A DNA stretch of 32,606 nucleotides, taken from positions 1 through 32,606 of the forward strand of contig JAHDFH010000019.1 in the NCBI GenBank assembly GCA_020628305.1, written 5' to 3'. This stretch comes from Acidimicrobiales bacterium. Its GTDB lineage: Bacteria; Actinomycetota; Acidimicrobiia; Acidimicrobiales; SZUA-35. Within the stretch, counting starts at the first letter, position 1; the number at the start of each line of letters is the position of its first letter. This document shows positions 14,605-22,376 of the stretch, in pieces. The translations under genes and the position numbers were made by a program. The notes under the pieces are model-generated. The model ran no database searches and was not told where the DNA came from. It worked only from the letters and a program-made list of their open reading frames with translations.

Positions 14605-14913
14605 AAGATTCTCTCGCCTTGATAGACGATTTGGTTGGTAAAAAACGGATTTAACGAGCTCGGCGAGCTCTCCAAGTACGTATCCCAGACTCCACGGGAA
14701 CAGGGGCTTGTCCAGTTGTGGGAAGTGGATCAATCGCTCTTGCTAGCTGCCGAATGCCTCGACTATTACTCTGAGGCCTCCCAAGTCCAGTCTTGAACGC
14801 CTTTGTACCGTTTCTTCTGCCCAATGCTCTCTCCTTCGCCACGCAGGTATTCAAGCTAGCCGCTTAACCCACCGAATATCAACTAGAAGGCATGTAGTAA
14901 AGTACTTATAGCA
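14605..14913. other. Intergenic region, about 300 bp
   Basis: No gene I can support. It contains the perfect palindrome GAGCTCGGCGAGCTC near 14658-14672, with a run of A (T on the minus strand) nearby, possibly a minus-strand terminator, and TAAAGT/TACTTA promoter-like boxes just before the dehydratase. Confidence 0.4.
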
Positions 14914-15879
14914 ATGACAGACATGGATCCGAATTTAATCACCACCTTTACAGACATTACTTCTGCTCGGGTTAGGGTCTCCCCCTACATTCACACCACC
15001 CCGATCTTGACCTCAACGTTTTTCAACCATAAGGTCGGTGCCGAAATCTACTTCAAATGTGAAAACCTTCAGAAAGCCGGAGCCTTCAAAGTTCGAGGAG
15101 CTAGTAATGCTGTGTTTAGTCTCACCGAAGAAGAGGCTGCCAACGGTGTAGTCACACACTCATCTGGCAATCACGGCCAAGCTCTAGCATACGCTGCTCA
15201 ACAAAGAGGTATCCCATGTTATGTAGTGATGCCAAGTAACGCGCCCGAAGCGAAGAAGGCTGCAGTGAAAGGGTACGGCGCTGTGGTCACTGAATGCGAA
15301 CCCACTAACTCTGCTCGAGAGTTCGCTGCCAAGGTGAAAAAGCAAGAAACAGGAGCAAACTTTGTTCCACCATTCAACGACCCACGAGTTATCTCAGGCC
15401 AAGGCACTTGTGCCCTCGAGATCTTCGAACAGGTCGAAAACCTCGACTATCTAGTAGCCCCCATCGGTGGTGGTGGACTCATCTCAGGATTGGCTATAGC
15501 GGCGGCGGAACTTTCGCCCAACACCAAGGTTGTTGCTGCCGAACCGTTAAACGCTAACGATGCTGCAATGAGTTTTGAATCAGGACGCCTAACTTCAATT
15601 GATGCCCCACAGACTATTGCCGATGGGTTAAAGGTAAACGTTAAAGAACTCACCTTCTATCACATTCAGAAACACGTCGATCAGATTCTCACAGCGACAG
15701 AAGAACAAATTATTGAAGCTATGTACCTAACCTGGCAACGCATGAAAATAGTTATCGAACCTGCATGTGCTGTGCCAATGGCGACAATACTTGCCAATCC
15801 AGAGATCTTTAGAGGAAAGCGGATTGCCGTGGTCCTCACCGGCGGAAATGTTGACCTGGATGCTTTACCTTGGATGTAA
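14914..15879 (+). CDS. PLP-dependent threonine/serine dehydratase or racemase
   Basis: 321-aa fold-type II PLP enzyme. K59 in KAGAFKVRGA is the Schiff-base lysine, SSGNHGQALAYAA binds substrate and PLP, and PIGGGGLISGLAIA is the glycine-rich phosphate-binding loop. The length, with no C-terminal ACT domain, matches catabolic threonine dehydratase (TdcB), serine racemase and threo-3-hydroxyaspartate ammonia-lyase, which cannot be separated here. These act on hydroxy-amino acids, giving 2-oxoacids plus ammonia or the D-isomer. The ATG lies shortly behind TAAAGT/TACTTA boxes; no Shine-Dalgarno. Confidence 0.88.
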   Translation: MTDMDPNLITTFTDITSARVRVSPYIHTTPILTSTFFNHKVGAEIYFKCENLQKAGAFKVRGASNAVFSLTEEEAANGVVTHSSGNHGQALAYAAQQRGIPCYVVMPSNAPEAKKAAVKGYGAVVTECEPTNSAREFAAKVKKQETGANFVPPFNDPRVISGQGTCALEIFEQVENLDYLVAPIGGGGLISGLAIAAAELSPNTKVVAAEPLNANDAAMSFESGRLTSIDAPQTIADGLKVNVKELTFYHIQKHVDQILTATEEQIIEAMYLTWQRMKIVIEPACAVPMATILANPEIFRGKRIAVVLTGGNVDLDALPWM

Positions 15880-15966
15880 CACGTCTAAGATTCTCTCTGT
15901 TGCACCCTTAATACTTAACAGCTAGTCTGACGCTGTAACTAGCGGACCGACAACAGGTGGAATCAA

Positions 15967-16833
15967 ATGCCCAAAGGAAATACTCTCTTCCCTCTCGACT
16001 CAGTTCAAAACACCGGTTTGGTAGCGAAGGAGCACTGGCTCAAGCTTCGTCGCAACAAGGACGGCATACTCACGCCAGAGCAGTACGATTTACTTTTCAA
16101 CAATGAATGTCAGGCATACAGAATCCTGGATGCTGATGAAGCAGCTGAGCTTGACACCGATGAGCCATGGGGAGTTCTGTACTACGACGGATACTGGGTT
16201 TGGTTGCGGGATCCGGTACAAAAAGGAGAAGGAGATCTGTTTTTCTACATTCGATTAGTCACTCCCGATCTGAGTAGAAGCGTAGGGGTAATCGTCATCC
16301 CAGAGCTAGACGGCAAGATCTATCTCGCTAAAGCCGACCGTCACGCAACTCGAAGGTCTCACTACGAAATACCGAGGGGTTTCGCTGAACGGGTGATTGA
16401 AGGAGCACTCCAGGAACTCAGTGAAGAGGCTGGGGTAAAAGCGGGTGAAGACCAACTGCATGGAATTTCAAGACTTTTCCTTGATAGCGGCCTCGTAGGT
16501 CAAGATGTTGCTGTTCTACACGTTGCAGTAGAGAGTCACCAAATCGGTGAAATCGCTCCAGAGCCTACTGAATCTATCGAAAAGGGAATCTGGGTGGACC
16601 GTTCAAAGTTTTTCGAAATGATTCGAAACGGCGAAATAACAGACGGCCCAACTCTCGCTGCCTTAATGACTCTACTAGCACAAGACCCTGCGCCAAAAGG
16701 TTCAAAGTTCTTCAGTGACTTGAAGCCAAGTCCAAACCCAGAAGGAAATATTCCTAGCGAGGTCGAAGAACTAGTTACAGGCGCTTTAGATGCCGTAGCC
16801 CACGGCGCCAATACACAAACTCAAAGACGCTAG
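15967..16833 (+). CDS. Nudix-fold protein with a degenerate Nudix box
   Basis: 288 aa. Residues about 105-245 have the Nudix fold layout (VGVIVIPELDGKIYLAKADRH, then YEIPRGFAERVIEGALQELSEEAGV at 133-157, then SGLVGQDVAVLHV). The signature is altered: the Arg of REUxEE is Gln, and the loop between GF and the ELxEEAG helix is about three residues shorter than usual, though both helix glutamates (EE) remain. Nudix enzymes normally cleave nucleoside diphosphates linked to another group. An N-terminal ~100 residues of unknown role and a C-terminal helical tail flank the domain. A good AGGTGGA ribosome site precedes the ATG. Its stop is 10 bp before the amphi-Trp gene. Confidence 0.8.
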   Translation: MPKGNTLFPLDSVQNTGLVAKEHWLKLRRNKDGILTPEQYDLLFNNECQAYRILDADEAAELDTDEPWGVLYYDGYWVWLRDPVQKGEGDLFFYIRLVTPDLSRSVGVIVIPELDGKIYLAKADRHATRRSHYEIPRGFAERVIEGALQELSEEAGVKAGEDQLHGISRLFLDSGLVGQDVAVLHVAVESHQIGEIAPEPTESIEKGIWVDRSKFFEMIRNGEITDGPTLAALMTLLAQDPAPKGSKFFSDLKPSPNPEGNIPSEVEELVTGALDAVAHGANTQTQRR

Positions 16834-16836
16834 AAT
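16831..16836 (+). promoter_or_regulatory. -10 box TAGAAT inside the Nudix stop region
   Basis: TAGAAT, whose TAG is the Nudix stop codon, lies 7 nt before the ATG of the amphi-Trp gene, so that gene probably has its own leaderless promoter although it follows closely. Confidence 0.45.
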
Positions 16837-16843
16837 CTTCCTT

Positions 16844-17053
16844 ATGGAAAGAGATATCGAAAAAGACGTTAGCAAGACTCAGTTTGTCGAAACCCTTAGA
16901 CGTCTAGCTGATTCAATCGAAGCCCAAGAGGCGTTCCGAATTCAGATTCAGAACAAGCGTTTCACCGTTCCGGCCGATGCTGATCTAGTCATTGAGCACG
17001 AAGCCGCTGACGGCAGCCACGAAGTAGCACTTGAACTCCAGTGGTCTGAATAA
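16844..17053 (+). CDS. Amphi-Trp domain protein
   Basis: 69-aa acidic protein. SKTQFVETLRRLADSIEAQEAFRIQIQNKRFTVP and a terminal VALELQWSE match the small amphi-Trp family, named for its conserved C-terminal tryptophan in an alternating hydrophobic strand. It is cytoplasmic; the function is unknown. The gene follows the Nudix gene by 10 bp and has its own -10 box. A REP-like element begins 1 bp after its stop. Confidence 0.85.
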   Translation: MERDIEKDVSKTQFVETLRRLADSIEAQEAFRIQIQNKRFTVPADADLVIEHEAADGSHEVALELQWSE

Positions 17054-17054
17054 A

Positions 17055-17085
17055 GGGGACAAATCACCCCGTCCCCATTGTCCCC
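17055..17085 (-). repeat. REP-like palindromic element, copy 3
   Basis: GGGGACAAATCACCCCGTCC followed by CCATTGTCCCC. It fills the whole gap between the converging amphi-Trp and lysA genes and touches the lysA stop codon. Outer arms GGGGACAA/TTGTCCCC pair perfectly. Confidence 0.8.
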
Positions 17086-18357
17086 CTAGATCAAGTCACA
17101 GGCCAGCATGTCTTCAAGCGTTTCCCGTCGGCGCACTAGCTTGGCATCCCCATCAGCAACAAACACAACAGCTGGTCTTCCCACTCCGTTGTAGTTAGAT
17201 GCCATTCCGTAGCCGTAGGCTCCGGTGACTGGTGTTGCTAGAAAATCACCAACTTGTAGCGATTCAGGCACCTGAGCATCTTCGACCACAATGTCTCCTG
17301 ATTCGCAGTGCTTGCCAACAACATGTGCAGTCAACTTACGCTGGTCGTTCATCTTTGTTGGACAGAACGCCTCATAACCTGATCCGTACATGATTGGTCT
17401 GGGGTTGTCGCTCATGCCGCCATCGACGGCGACAAAGTTACGAACACCTGGGATCTTCTTTATTGTTCCAACCTCGTACAGAGTCATCGCAGCAGGGCCG
17501 ACTATCGATCTACCCGGCTCTATTCCAATCGAAGCCGTCACTCCCATAGCATCAGCTTCAGCTTTTATCGCTTCTACCCACTCGTTAATTGAAGGTGCCT
17601 GCTCGCCAGCGACATAGGGAACACCGATGCCTCCGCCAACAACAATCTCATCAAAATCGTAAGGCGCCGCAACCTTGGCAATCACCTGAAACGCTTTTAC
17701 TAGTGACTCTACAGAAAACACCTGTGAGCCGATATGTGAATGGATTCCCAGCAGGTTAACGGCTGGAGACTTCAGCGCTTTCTCGATGCAAACCTCAGCA
17801 TCACCGTTGGAAACAGTAAGGCCAAACTTGGTGTCATCTTGACCTGTAGAAATAAACTTGTGTGTCTCTGCTTTAATGCCAGGTGTAACTCGAATAAGAA
17901 CATCTGGAACTCGGGCAGGGTTCTGAGAGTGGAGAAACTCAAGTCGGTCAAGCTCGTCGAACGAGTCGATAACGATCTTGCCAACACCTGCTTCGATGGC
18001 TTGGTCTAACTCTGCAAGGGACTTATTGTTGCCATGCACTGTAATACTCGCAGGGTCAACCCCAGCAGACAAAGCTATTCCGAGTTCGCCGCCAGTAGCT
18101 ACATCAACGCCAAGCCCTTCTGATGCAACGACCTGAAGTAGATGCCTACAGGAGAAAGCTTTTGAGGCATAAGCTGCATGTACGCCCTCAACAGAGACAG
18201 CCTCTCGACAACGGTTGCGAACATGCTGCTCATCGTAGACAAATAGAGGCGTACCAAACTCCTTAGCCAAATCAGATACATTCACTCCGCCAACAAACAG
18301 ATCATCATCTGTCACTTCAGCGGTATCACTTAACAGGTAGGTTTCTAATTTCGCCAT
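17086..18357 (-). CDS. lysA: Diaminopimelate decarboxylase
   Basis: 423-aa PLP enzyme for the last step of lysine synthesis, meso-diaminopimelate to L-lysine plus CO2. Fold-type III alanine-racemase-like barrel: K66 in YASKAF binds PLP, GVDVATGGELGIAL and HIGSQ line the barrel, EPGRSIVG binds the PLP phosphate and CESGD supplies the active-site cysteine. The C-terminal YGYGMASNYNGVGRPAVVF is also typical. Length is normal. The ATG is 6 nt behind TATCGT, so it is probably leaderless. It is divergent from the unknown gene at 18431, sharing a 73-bp promoter region. Confidence 0.95.
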   Translation of the reverse strand: MAKLETYLLSDTAEVTDDDLFVGGVNVSDLAKEFGTPLFVYDEQHVRNRCREAVSVEGVHAAYASKAFSCRHLLQVVASEGLGVDVATGGELGIALSAGVDPASITVHGNNKSLAELDQAIEAGVGKIVIDSFDELDRLEFLHSQNPARVPDVLIRVTPGIKAETHKFISTGQDDTKFGLTVSNGDAEVCIEKALKSPAVNLLGIHSHIGSQVFSVESLVKAFQVIAKVAAPYDFDEIVVGGGIGVPYVAGEQAPSINEWVEAIKAEADAMGVTASIGIEPGRSIVGPAAMTLYEVGTIKKIPGVRNFVAVDGGMSDNPRPIMYGSGYEAFCPTKMNDQRKLTAHVVGKHCESGDIVVEDAQVPESLQVGDFLATPVTGAYGYGMASNYNGVGRPAVVFVADGDAKLVRRRETLEDMLACDLI

Positions 18358-18363
18358 AGATAG

Positions 18364-18369
18364 ACGATA
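18364..18369 (-). promoter_or_regulatory. -10 box TATCGT of lysA
   Basis: TATCGT on the minus strand, 6 nt before the lysA ATG. Confidence 0.5.
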
Positions 18370-18418
18370 ACGGCCTGAGAGAAATAGAGAAACGTGCTCA
18401 CAAAGACGTCCCTATCGA

Positions 18419-18424
18419 TACACT
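18419..18424 (+). promoter_or_regulatory. -10 box TACACT
   Basis: TACACT, 6 nt before the ATG at 18431; leaderless arrangement. Confidence 0.5.
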
Positions 18425-18430
18425 CTAACA

Positions 18431-19471
18431 ATGGCGGATATTGACCTTAAATCGCGATTACAGACCCTTTCCTCAATTATTCGACTGGCTTATCCAGACT
18501 TTATAGATCAGCCAACCCCCGAAGAGTCTGTCGCAATTCTGCTGACAAATGTTCTAATCTCGGAAGATCGTAGCGCTCCCGAACTAGAGGTTCTATCAGA
18601 CGGTCTTGATCGTCTTCTCGCTGATGAGATACAACTAGGACTGTCATTTGAGCACAAGCTTGATGACCTTAGTCAACGGGTACAAGCGTTAGGTAGCTTT
18701 TCTGACTTGTTACACCTTCTGGAAACAAGTGAGGACATCACAGATCAGCACCGTACTGAGCTCATCAGAATTGTTAGGCTTGTTGAACGTATAGTTGTCA
18801 GTCTTAAGATCAGCACCCAGGCGGCTAGGAATCCGGTAAAACCACCTAAGGAAGCACTAGGAGACAAAAACCGACGGAGAATATTTCCGGCACTGAGACC
18901 TAAGCCCAAGTCTTCACCACAAGGTTTGCGTGACGCTTTGTCCAAACCGATTGTCACTGACGGGTGGGCAGATGATTTCGAACTTTCTGGTGAACAGTCT
19001 GTAATAGCTGGAGACCTCATTGCTCTTCACTTAGTTGTTAGAGACTCATCAGTCTTGAGAGCTAGCTCTATTCACGCAAACAGTATCAGCATTGAAGGAA
19101 ACGGCAGAATTGAATCCCAGCTCATCAGATGTCGAACACTTCACGTCGACGGAACTGGTAGTGCGCTAGCGACAGCATCGCTTCTTGCCACCGTCCTGAT
19201 TGCAGATGGTGCTGCTCAAGTGAGTTGTCAAGTTCTTGAAAAGACCGAGGCAACTCTACGGGGCCAGTCATTCATGAAATTCGAGAAGGGTCACGGAAGC
19301 GTTGTGCACGCTCTAGACCATTCAATCGTTCACTCCGGAAGAACTGGAGCGAATGTACGTACACGCGACGCCGCCGGACACTTTTACGGTTTCAGGCTTG
19401 TTCCACAGCCACCGCCATACTTTCCGTTTCCAGGCTCCCAAAAAGCTACTCGTGGCACGATCCTCGACTAA
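18431..19471 (+). CDS. Unknown two-domain protein, 346 aa
   Basis: No family recognised. Residues 1-125 are helical and acidic. A basic Pro-rich linker follows (about 130-170: KPPKEALGDKNRRR and ALRPKPKSSPQ). Residues about 195-300 are short repeating hydrophobic strands such as SVIAGDLIALHLVV, ASSIHANSISIEG and RTLHVDG, which look like rungs of a right-handed beta-helix as in bactofilins or polymer-forming proteins; this is inference. The C-terminus is Pro/Phe-rich. No signal peptide, so it is cytoplasmic. It is probably leaderless and followed by another unknown gene 62 bp on. Confidence 0.7.
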   Translation: MADIDLKSRLQTLSSIIRLAYPDFIDQPTPEESVAILLTNVLISEDRSAPELEVLSDGLDRLLADEIQLGLSFEHKLDDLSQRVQALGSFSDLLHLLETSEDITDQHRTELIRIVRLVERIVVSLKISTQAARNPVKPPKEALGDKNRRRIFPALRPKPKSSPQGLRDALSKPIVTDGWADDFELSGEQSVIAGDLIALHLVVRDSSVLRASSIHANSISIEGNGRIESQLIRCRTLHVDGTGSALATASLLATVLIADGAAQVSCQVLEKTEATLRGQSFMKFEKGHGSVVHALDHSIVHSGRTGANVRTRDAAGHFYGFRLVPQPPPYFPFPGSQKATRGTILD

Positions 19472-19533
19472 CCACAGAAGGCCCTTTCCGATTCCGCAAG
19501 CCAAACGGCGCTGATACTGGTAGCCTGCAGGAC

Positions 19534-19950
19534 ATGGCGAAAAAACTTGTTGTACCCAAGAACAAAACCAGCTTCACGGTTGATTTATCCCTGAAGGAAC
19601 TCAAAATCCTCATAGACCTGAAAGCCTTCGACAAGTGTCTCCAAGGCGGAGGACAGGCCTTTTACCTTCATACTCGTGTCGATGTCGAAGACTGGAGAGC
19701 GCTCGACAATCTAACCGTCCAACCAAGACTCATAGTCACAACCAACGATCCTAAGCTCGACCCAACAACCGCCAGAGAGCGTCTTGATATCTTCATGGCT
19801 AATGCCTTCGAAAGAAACAGGAACCGCCAGCCCGATCCTACCTTTGATCCTGAGAAAGCCAGGAGAGATCTGTCTCCCGGAGCTGCTCAGATCGTGTATG
19901 GACGTCACGGCCAGAACCTGCCCAGTAGACCTATTTTGACTGTCGTTTAA
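19534..19950 (+). CDS. Hypothetical protein, 138 aa
   Basis: Unrecognised basic soluble protein. It opens MAKKLVVPKNKTSFTVDLSL and has a helical, Arg-rich segment around ARERLDIFMANAFERNRNR. No signal peptide or membrane span. The ATG is 7 nt behind TAGCCT (extended -10 TGG), and GCAGGAC could also act as a ribosome site. It lies in the same direction as the preceding unknown gene, so the two may work together. Confidence 0.65.
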   Translation: MAKKLVVPKNKTSFTVDLSLKELKILIDLKAFDKCLQGGGQAFYLHTRVDVEDWRALDNLTVQPRLIVTTNDPKLDPTTARERLDIFMANAFERNRNRQPDPTFDPEKARRDLSPGAAQIVYGRHGQNLPSRPILTVV

Positions 19951-19965
19951 CTTACAGCGCCCTAC

Positions 19966-20298
19966 TCAACTCAGAGCGACAGCAACCCAAATCAAGACAA
20001 GCACTAAGGCGCCGAGACAAAACACCTTTCTAGCAGCTGCTTGATTACTCGTCAGTCTGGTCATCAGCATTGCGGCAACAAGTGGAACCCCAATAGTTAT
20101 AGCTATCCCGGCTGCCCATTCAACCAACGCAAATTGCTGGTCCTCTCTCAGAAAATTCCTAACGGCTCTTGCCAGCAGGGAAACATGAAGAATAATAAGC
20201 GCAGCAGCAATCAAAGATTGATACAGGGGGATTTCAAACTTCTTAATCCCAGGCCCAGGCAACGGTAAATGCAGATGTTTAAAGAACTGATCAACCAC
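19966..20298 (-). CDS. Small membrane protein, 110 aa
   Basis: Three hydrophobic helices (residues about 25-45, 60-80, 90-108) and a Pro-rich N-terminus, HLHLPLPGPGIKKFEIP. No family recognised. The GTG start lies 4 bp after the stop of the galactokinase-like gene, with GAGG upstream, so it is probably the last gene of the pan/galactokinase transcript. Confidence 0.6.
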   Translation of the reverse strand: MVDQFFKHLHLPLPGPGIKKFEIPLYQSLIAAALIILHVSLLARAVRNFLREDQQFALVEWAAGIAITIGVPLVAAMLMTRLTSNQAAARKVFCLGALVLVLIWVAVALS

Positions 20299-20302
20299 GA
20301 CG

Positions 20303-21400
20303 CTATAAGACCTCTACGCCGCCACTTGGTTCGAAAACAACAAAGCTAAGCTCCGTGCCAAACTTCTGGCTATAACTCTCATTCATTGCATCCTCATAGT
20401 CAACAATCGCTGCGTTCTCAATGAGCGCAAGCGAAACAGATGAGAAACCACCACCCATGTTTCGCATGCCTAGAACTCCTGGCAGGTCCCTGCCCTGTTC
20501 CACAATAAATGTCAGCTCTGGAGTACCTTCATCTAGTTCATAGTCTTCTAACGCGCTCTTTCCAGATTCAGTCATCAATCTGCCGAACTCTTCAGGGTTG
20601 TTGTTTGACAAGGCCTTGACAGCTTCATCGACTCGCTGCATTTCAGACACAACATGGTGCAGTCTCCTGTAAACCACTTCCGACGATAAAGCCGAACCTT
20701 GTCCTGAGTGAGCGCTCTCAATAGCTTCCCTGTTGTCTTGCAGCCATTCGAGGCTAACCTGCCGAAGCGAGCTGAACTCATTCGAACTTACTTTGTTAAT
20801 GGCAGCTAACCCTTCTTCGCAAGCTTGCCTGCGAACCAAATATCCGGTCTCACCAAGCTTCCTACTAAGCGAAGGATCGAAAATCACTACAAACGAGTTG
20901 CTGCCAAGATCGCCTTTGACAACTTGGCTCGAATCATCAGCGAAATCGAGCTTCAGTAACGAACCTTGCTGACCTAAAGCTACTGCAAACTGGTCTAGTA
21001 GACCGCACATGGAACCAATCGCATGTTCTGCCCGCTGACAGAGCCTCGCCAAGTCCTCAAGCAATATCTCATGTCCGGCTAACTCACATAACGCACGACC
21101 AACCCCTAGCTCGAACGATGCTGAGCTTGAAACGCCACCAGAACTAGGAACCGTTGAGGTGATAGTCATCTCAAAACCAGGGACTTCAACTCCAGCAATG
21201 TTCAACTCCGCAACTACAGCTGCGGCATAATCAAACCACTGCACAGCTCCACTAGGTGAATGTTGACTTCCACTTCGCAAGCTTTGAGCATCAAGGTGGA
21301 TTGGAGTGTCGGTAAACCCAGCGGAAGAAACCACCATTGTTTCGGAATGTGCCCTTGAAACAGCAATAAGAGTATGTTGAGCGATAGCACCAGCCAACAC
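20303..21400 (-). CDS. galK: Galactokinase-like GHMP kinase, start region broken
   Basis: Annotated from the track's GTG, but the family frame continues upstream to 21547 (see next entry). GHMP motifs: VPSSGGVSSSASFELGVG (ATP loop, usually PxxxGLSSSA) and GMRNMGGGFSSVSLALI (C-terminal GHMP motif). With the upstream SPGRAEIIGNHVDYCSG (the galactokinase GRxNxIGEHxDY signature) the match is to galactokinases of about 400 aa. Galactokinase makes galactose-1-phosphate from galactose and ATP. A GTG-initiated protein would lack the sugar-binding signature, so a working product needs the upstream part. Given the lost beta-galactosidase nearby, decay is likely. Confidence 0.7.
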   Translation of the reverse strand: MLAGAIAQHTLIAVSRAHSETMVVSSAGFTDTPIHLDAQSLRSGSQHSPSGAVQWFDYAAAVVAELNIAGVEVPGFEMTITSTVPSSGGVSSSASFELGVGRALCELAGHEILLEDLARLCQRAEHAIGSMCGLLDQFAVALGQQGSLLKLDFADDSSQVVKGDLGSNSFVVIFDPSLSRKLGETGYLVRRQACEEGLAAINKVSSNEFSSLRQVSLEWLQDNREAIESAHSGQGSALSSEVVYRRLHHVVSEMQRVDEAVKALSNNNPEEFGRLMTESGKSALEDYELDEGTPELTFIVEQGRDLPGVLGMRNMGGGFSSVSLALIENAAIVDYEDAMNESYSQKFGTELSFVVFEPSGGVEVL

Positions 21401-21551
21401 AGCCCCGGAACAGTAGTCGACATGGTTGCCGATTATCTCTGCCCTGCCTGGAGACCTGACAATGACCTTAGGTTCTTTTCCGTAGTTGCTTTGATGCTGG
21501 ATTAAAATATCGATACCGAAGATCTTACGGCTAAGAACTAGGAAAGATCAA
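21401..21551 (-). pseudogene. Frameshifted N-terminus of the galactokinase-like gene
   Basis: In frame with the gene at 20303-21400 the codons read FGIDILIQHQSNYGKEPKV then SPGRAEIIGNHVDYCSG, i.e. the normal galactokinase N-terminus. Between the in-frame TGA (21548-21550) and 21400 there is no ATG, GTG or TTG. A TTG at 21551, one base out of frame, has AGGTAAG just upstream. Removing one T from the TTT at 21544-21547 would give M-I-F-L-V-L-S-R-K in frame. A 1-nt indel, or an assembly error, therefore separates the start from the gene. Confidence 0.6.
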
Positions 21552-21565
21552 ATACTTACCTAGTT
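21536..21565 (-). promoter_or_regulatory. Inverted repeat between panB and galactokinase
   Basis: AACTAGG (21536-21542) and CCTAGTT (21559-21565), perfect 7-bp arms with a 16-nt loop that contains the putative ribosome site and TTG start of the galactokinase gene. It could act as a panB terminator or mask the ribosome site. Confidence 0.4.
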
Positions 21566-21575
21566 TGATAAAGCG

Positions 21576-22376
21576 CTACGAGTAGATTTCGGCTTCTAAA
21601 GGATAGTTTCGAGATCGTACATCTTCTGCAAAGTTGGCTACTGCCTTAGTCTGGTCTGCGTACGAATCTGCATAGGTGCGGACAAACTTCGCTCTAAAAC
21701 CATTGCTCAAACCAACCAGATCGTTATACACCAGCACTTGACCATCTGTGTTTCTGCCAGCACCTATTCCAATTACCGGAACGTCCACTGCTTCGGTGAC
21801 TTTGGTCCCCACATCTTCAGGCACCCCTTCGCAAACTATTGCAAAACATCCCGCCTGTTCACATGCCTTAGCATCAAGCAAAATCTGCTCAATCTGGTTT
21901 AGCTCTCTCCCCTGCACCTTGAACCCACCCGTCATGTTTGTTGATTGAGGCGTAAGCCCAACATGGCCCATAACTGGAATCTCCGCCTTGGAGAGAGTTG
22001 CAATCATTTCTGCTCGAATAGCTCCACCCTCCAGTTTGACTGCGCCCGCACCTGCCCGAATCAGTTTCGCAGCGTTACGGACAGTCTCATCCACAGACAG
22101 GTGATAACTCATCCACGGCATGTCCGCAACCACAAGCGCCTCTGGTTTTGCCGCAGCTACCGCCAAGGTGTGATAAGCCATTTGTTCTACCGTGACCTGA
22201 AGCGTGTCGCTATGCCCGAGAACAGTCATAGCCAGCGAATCACCCACCAAAATTATGTCAACTCCAGCCTCATCGCAAATACTCGCTGAGGCAAAGTCAT
22301 ACGCAGTCACCATAACAAGTGGAGTGTCTTGTTCTTTTGCTGCTCGAACCGTTGCTACTGAAACTTTCTTAACCAT
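21576..22376 (-). CDS. panB: 3-methyl-2-oxobutanoate hydroxymethyltransferase
   Basis: 266 aa from ATG 22376 (MVKKVSVATVRAAKEQ). Cytoplasmic enzyme that uses methylene-tetrahydrofolate to turn 2-oxoisovalerate into ketopantoate, the first committed step of pantothenate and CoA synthesis. GDSLAMTVLGHSDTLQVT holds the metal-binding Asp (VGDSL), VVADMPWMSY the second, and VMGHVGLTPQS and GIGAGRNTDGQVLVYND are family marks. Length is normal. The start overlaps the end of panC by 8 bp, so the two are translationally coupled. Confidence 0.95.
   Translation of the reverse strand: MVKKVSVATVRAAKEQDTPLVMVTAYDFASASICDEAGVDIILVGDSLAMTVLGHSDTLQVTVEQMAYHTLAVAAAKPEALVVADMPWMSYHLSVDETVRNAAKLIRAGAGAVKLEGGAIRAEMIATLSKAEIPVMGHVGLTPQSTNMTGGFKVQGRELNQIEQILLDAKACEQAGCFAIVCEGVPEDVGTKVTEAVDVPVIGIGAGRNTDGQVLVYNDLVGLSNGFRAKFVRTYADSYADQTKAVANFAEDVRSRNYPLEAEIYS

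Noticed and set aside
14651-14854. 67-aa minus-strand ORF, Arg-rich
   Set aside because: Composition looks like a random frame, crosses a palindrome, and no start signals.
21536-21551. Programmed frameshift at the galactokinase start
   Set aside because: There is no slippery heptamer with a downstream structure; a simple 1-nt indel or assembly error explains the data better.
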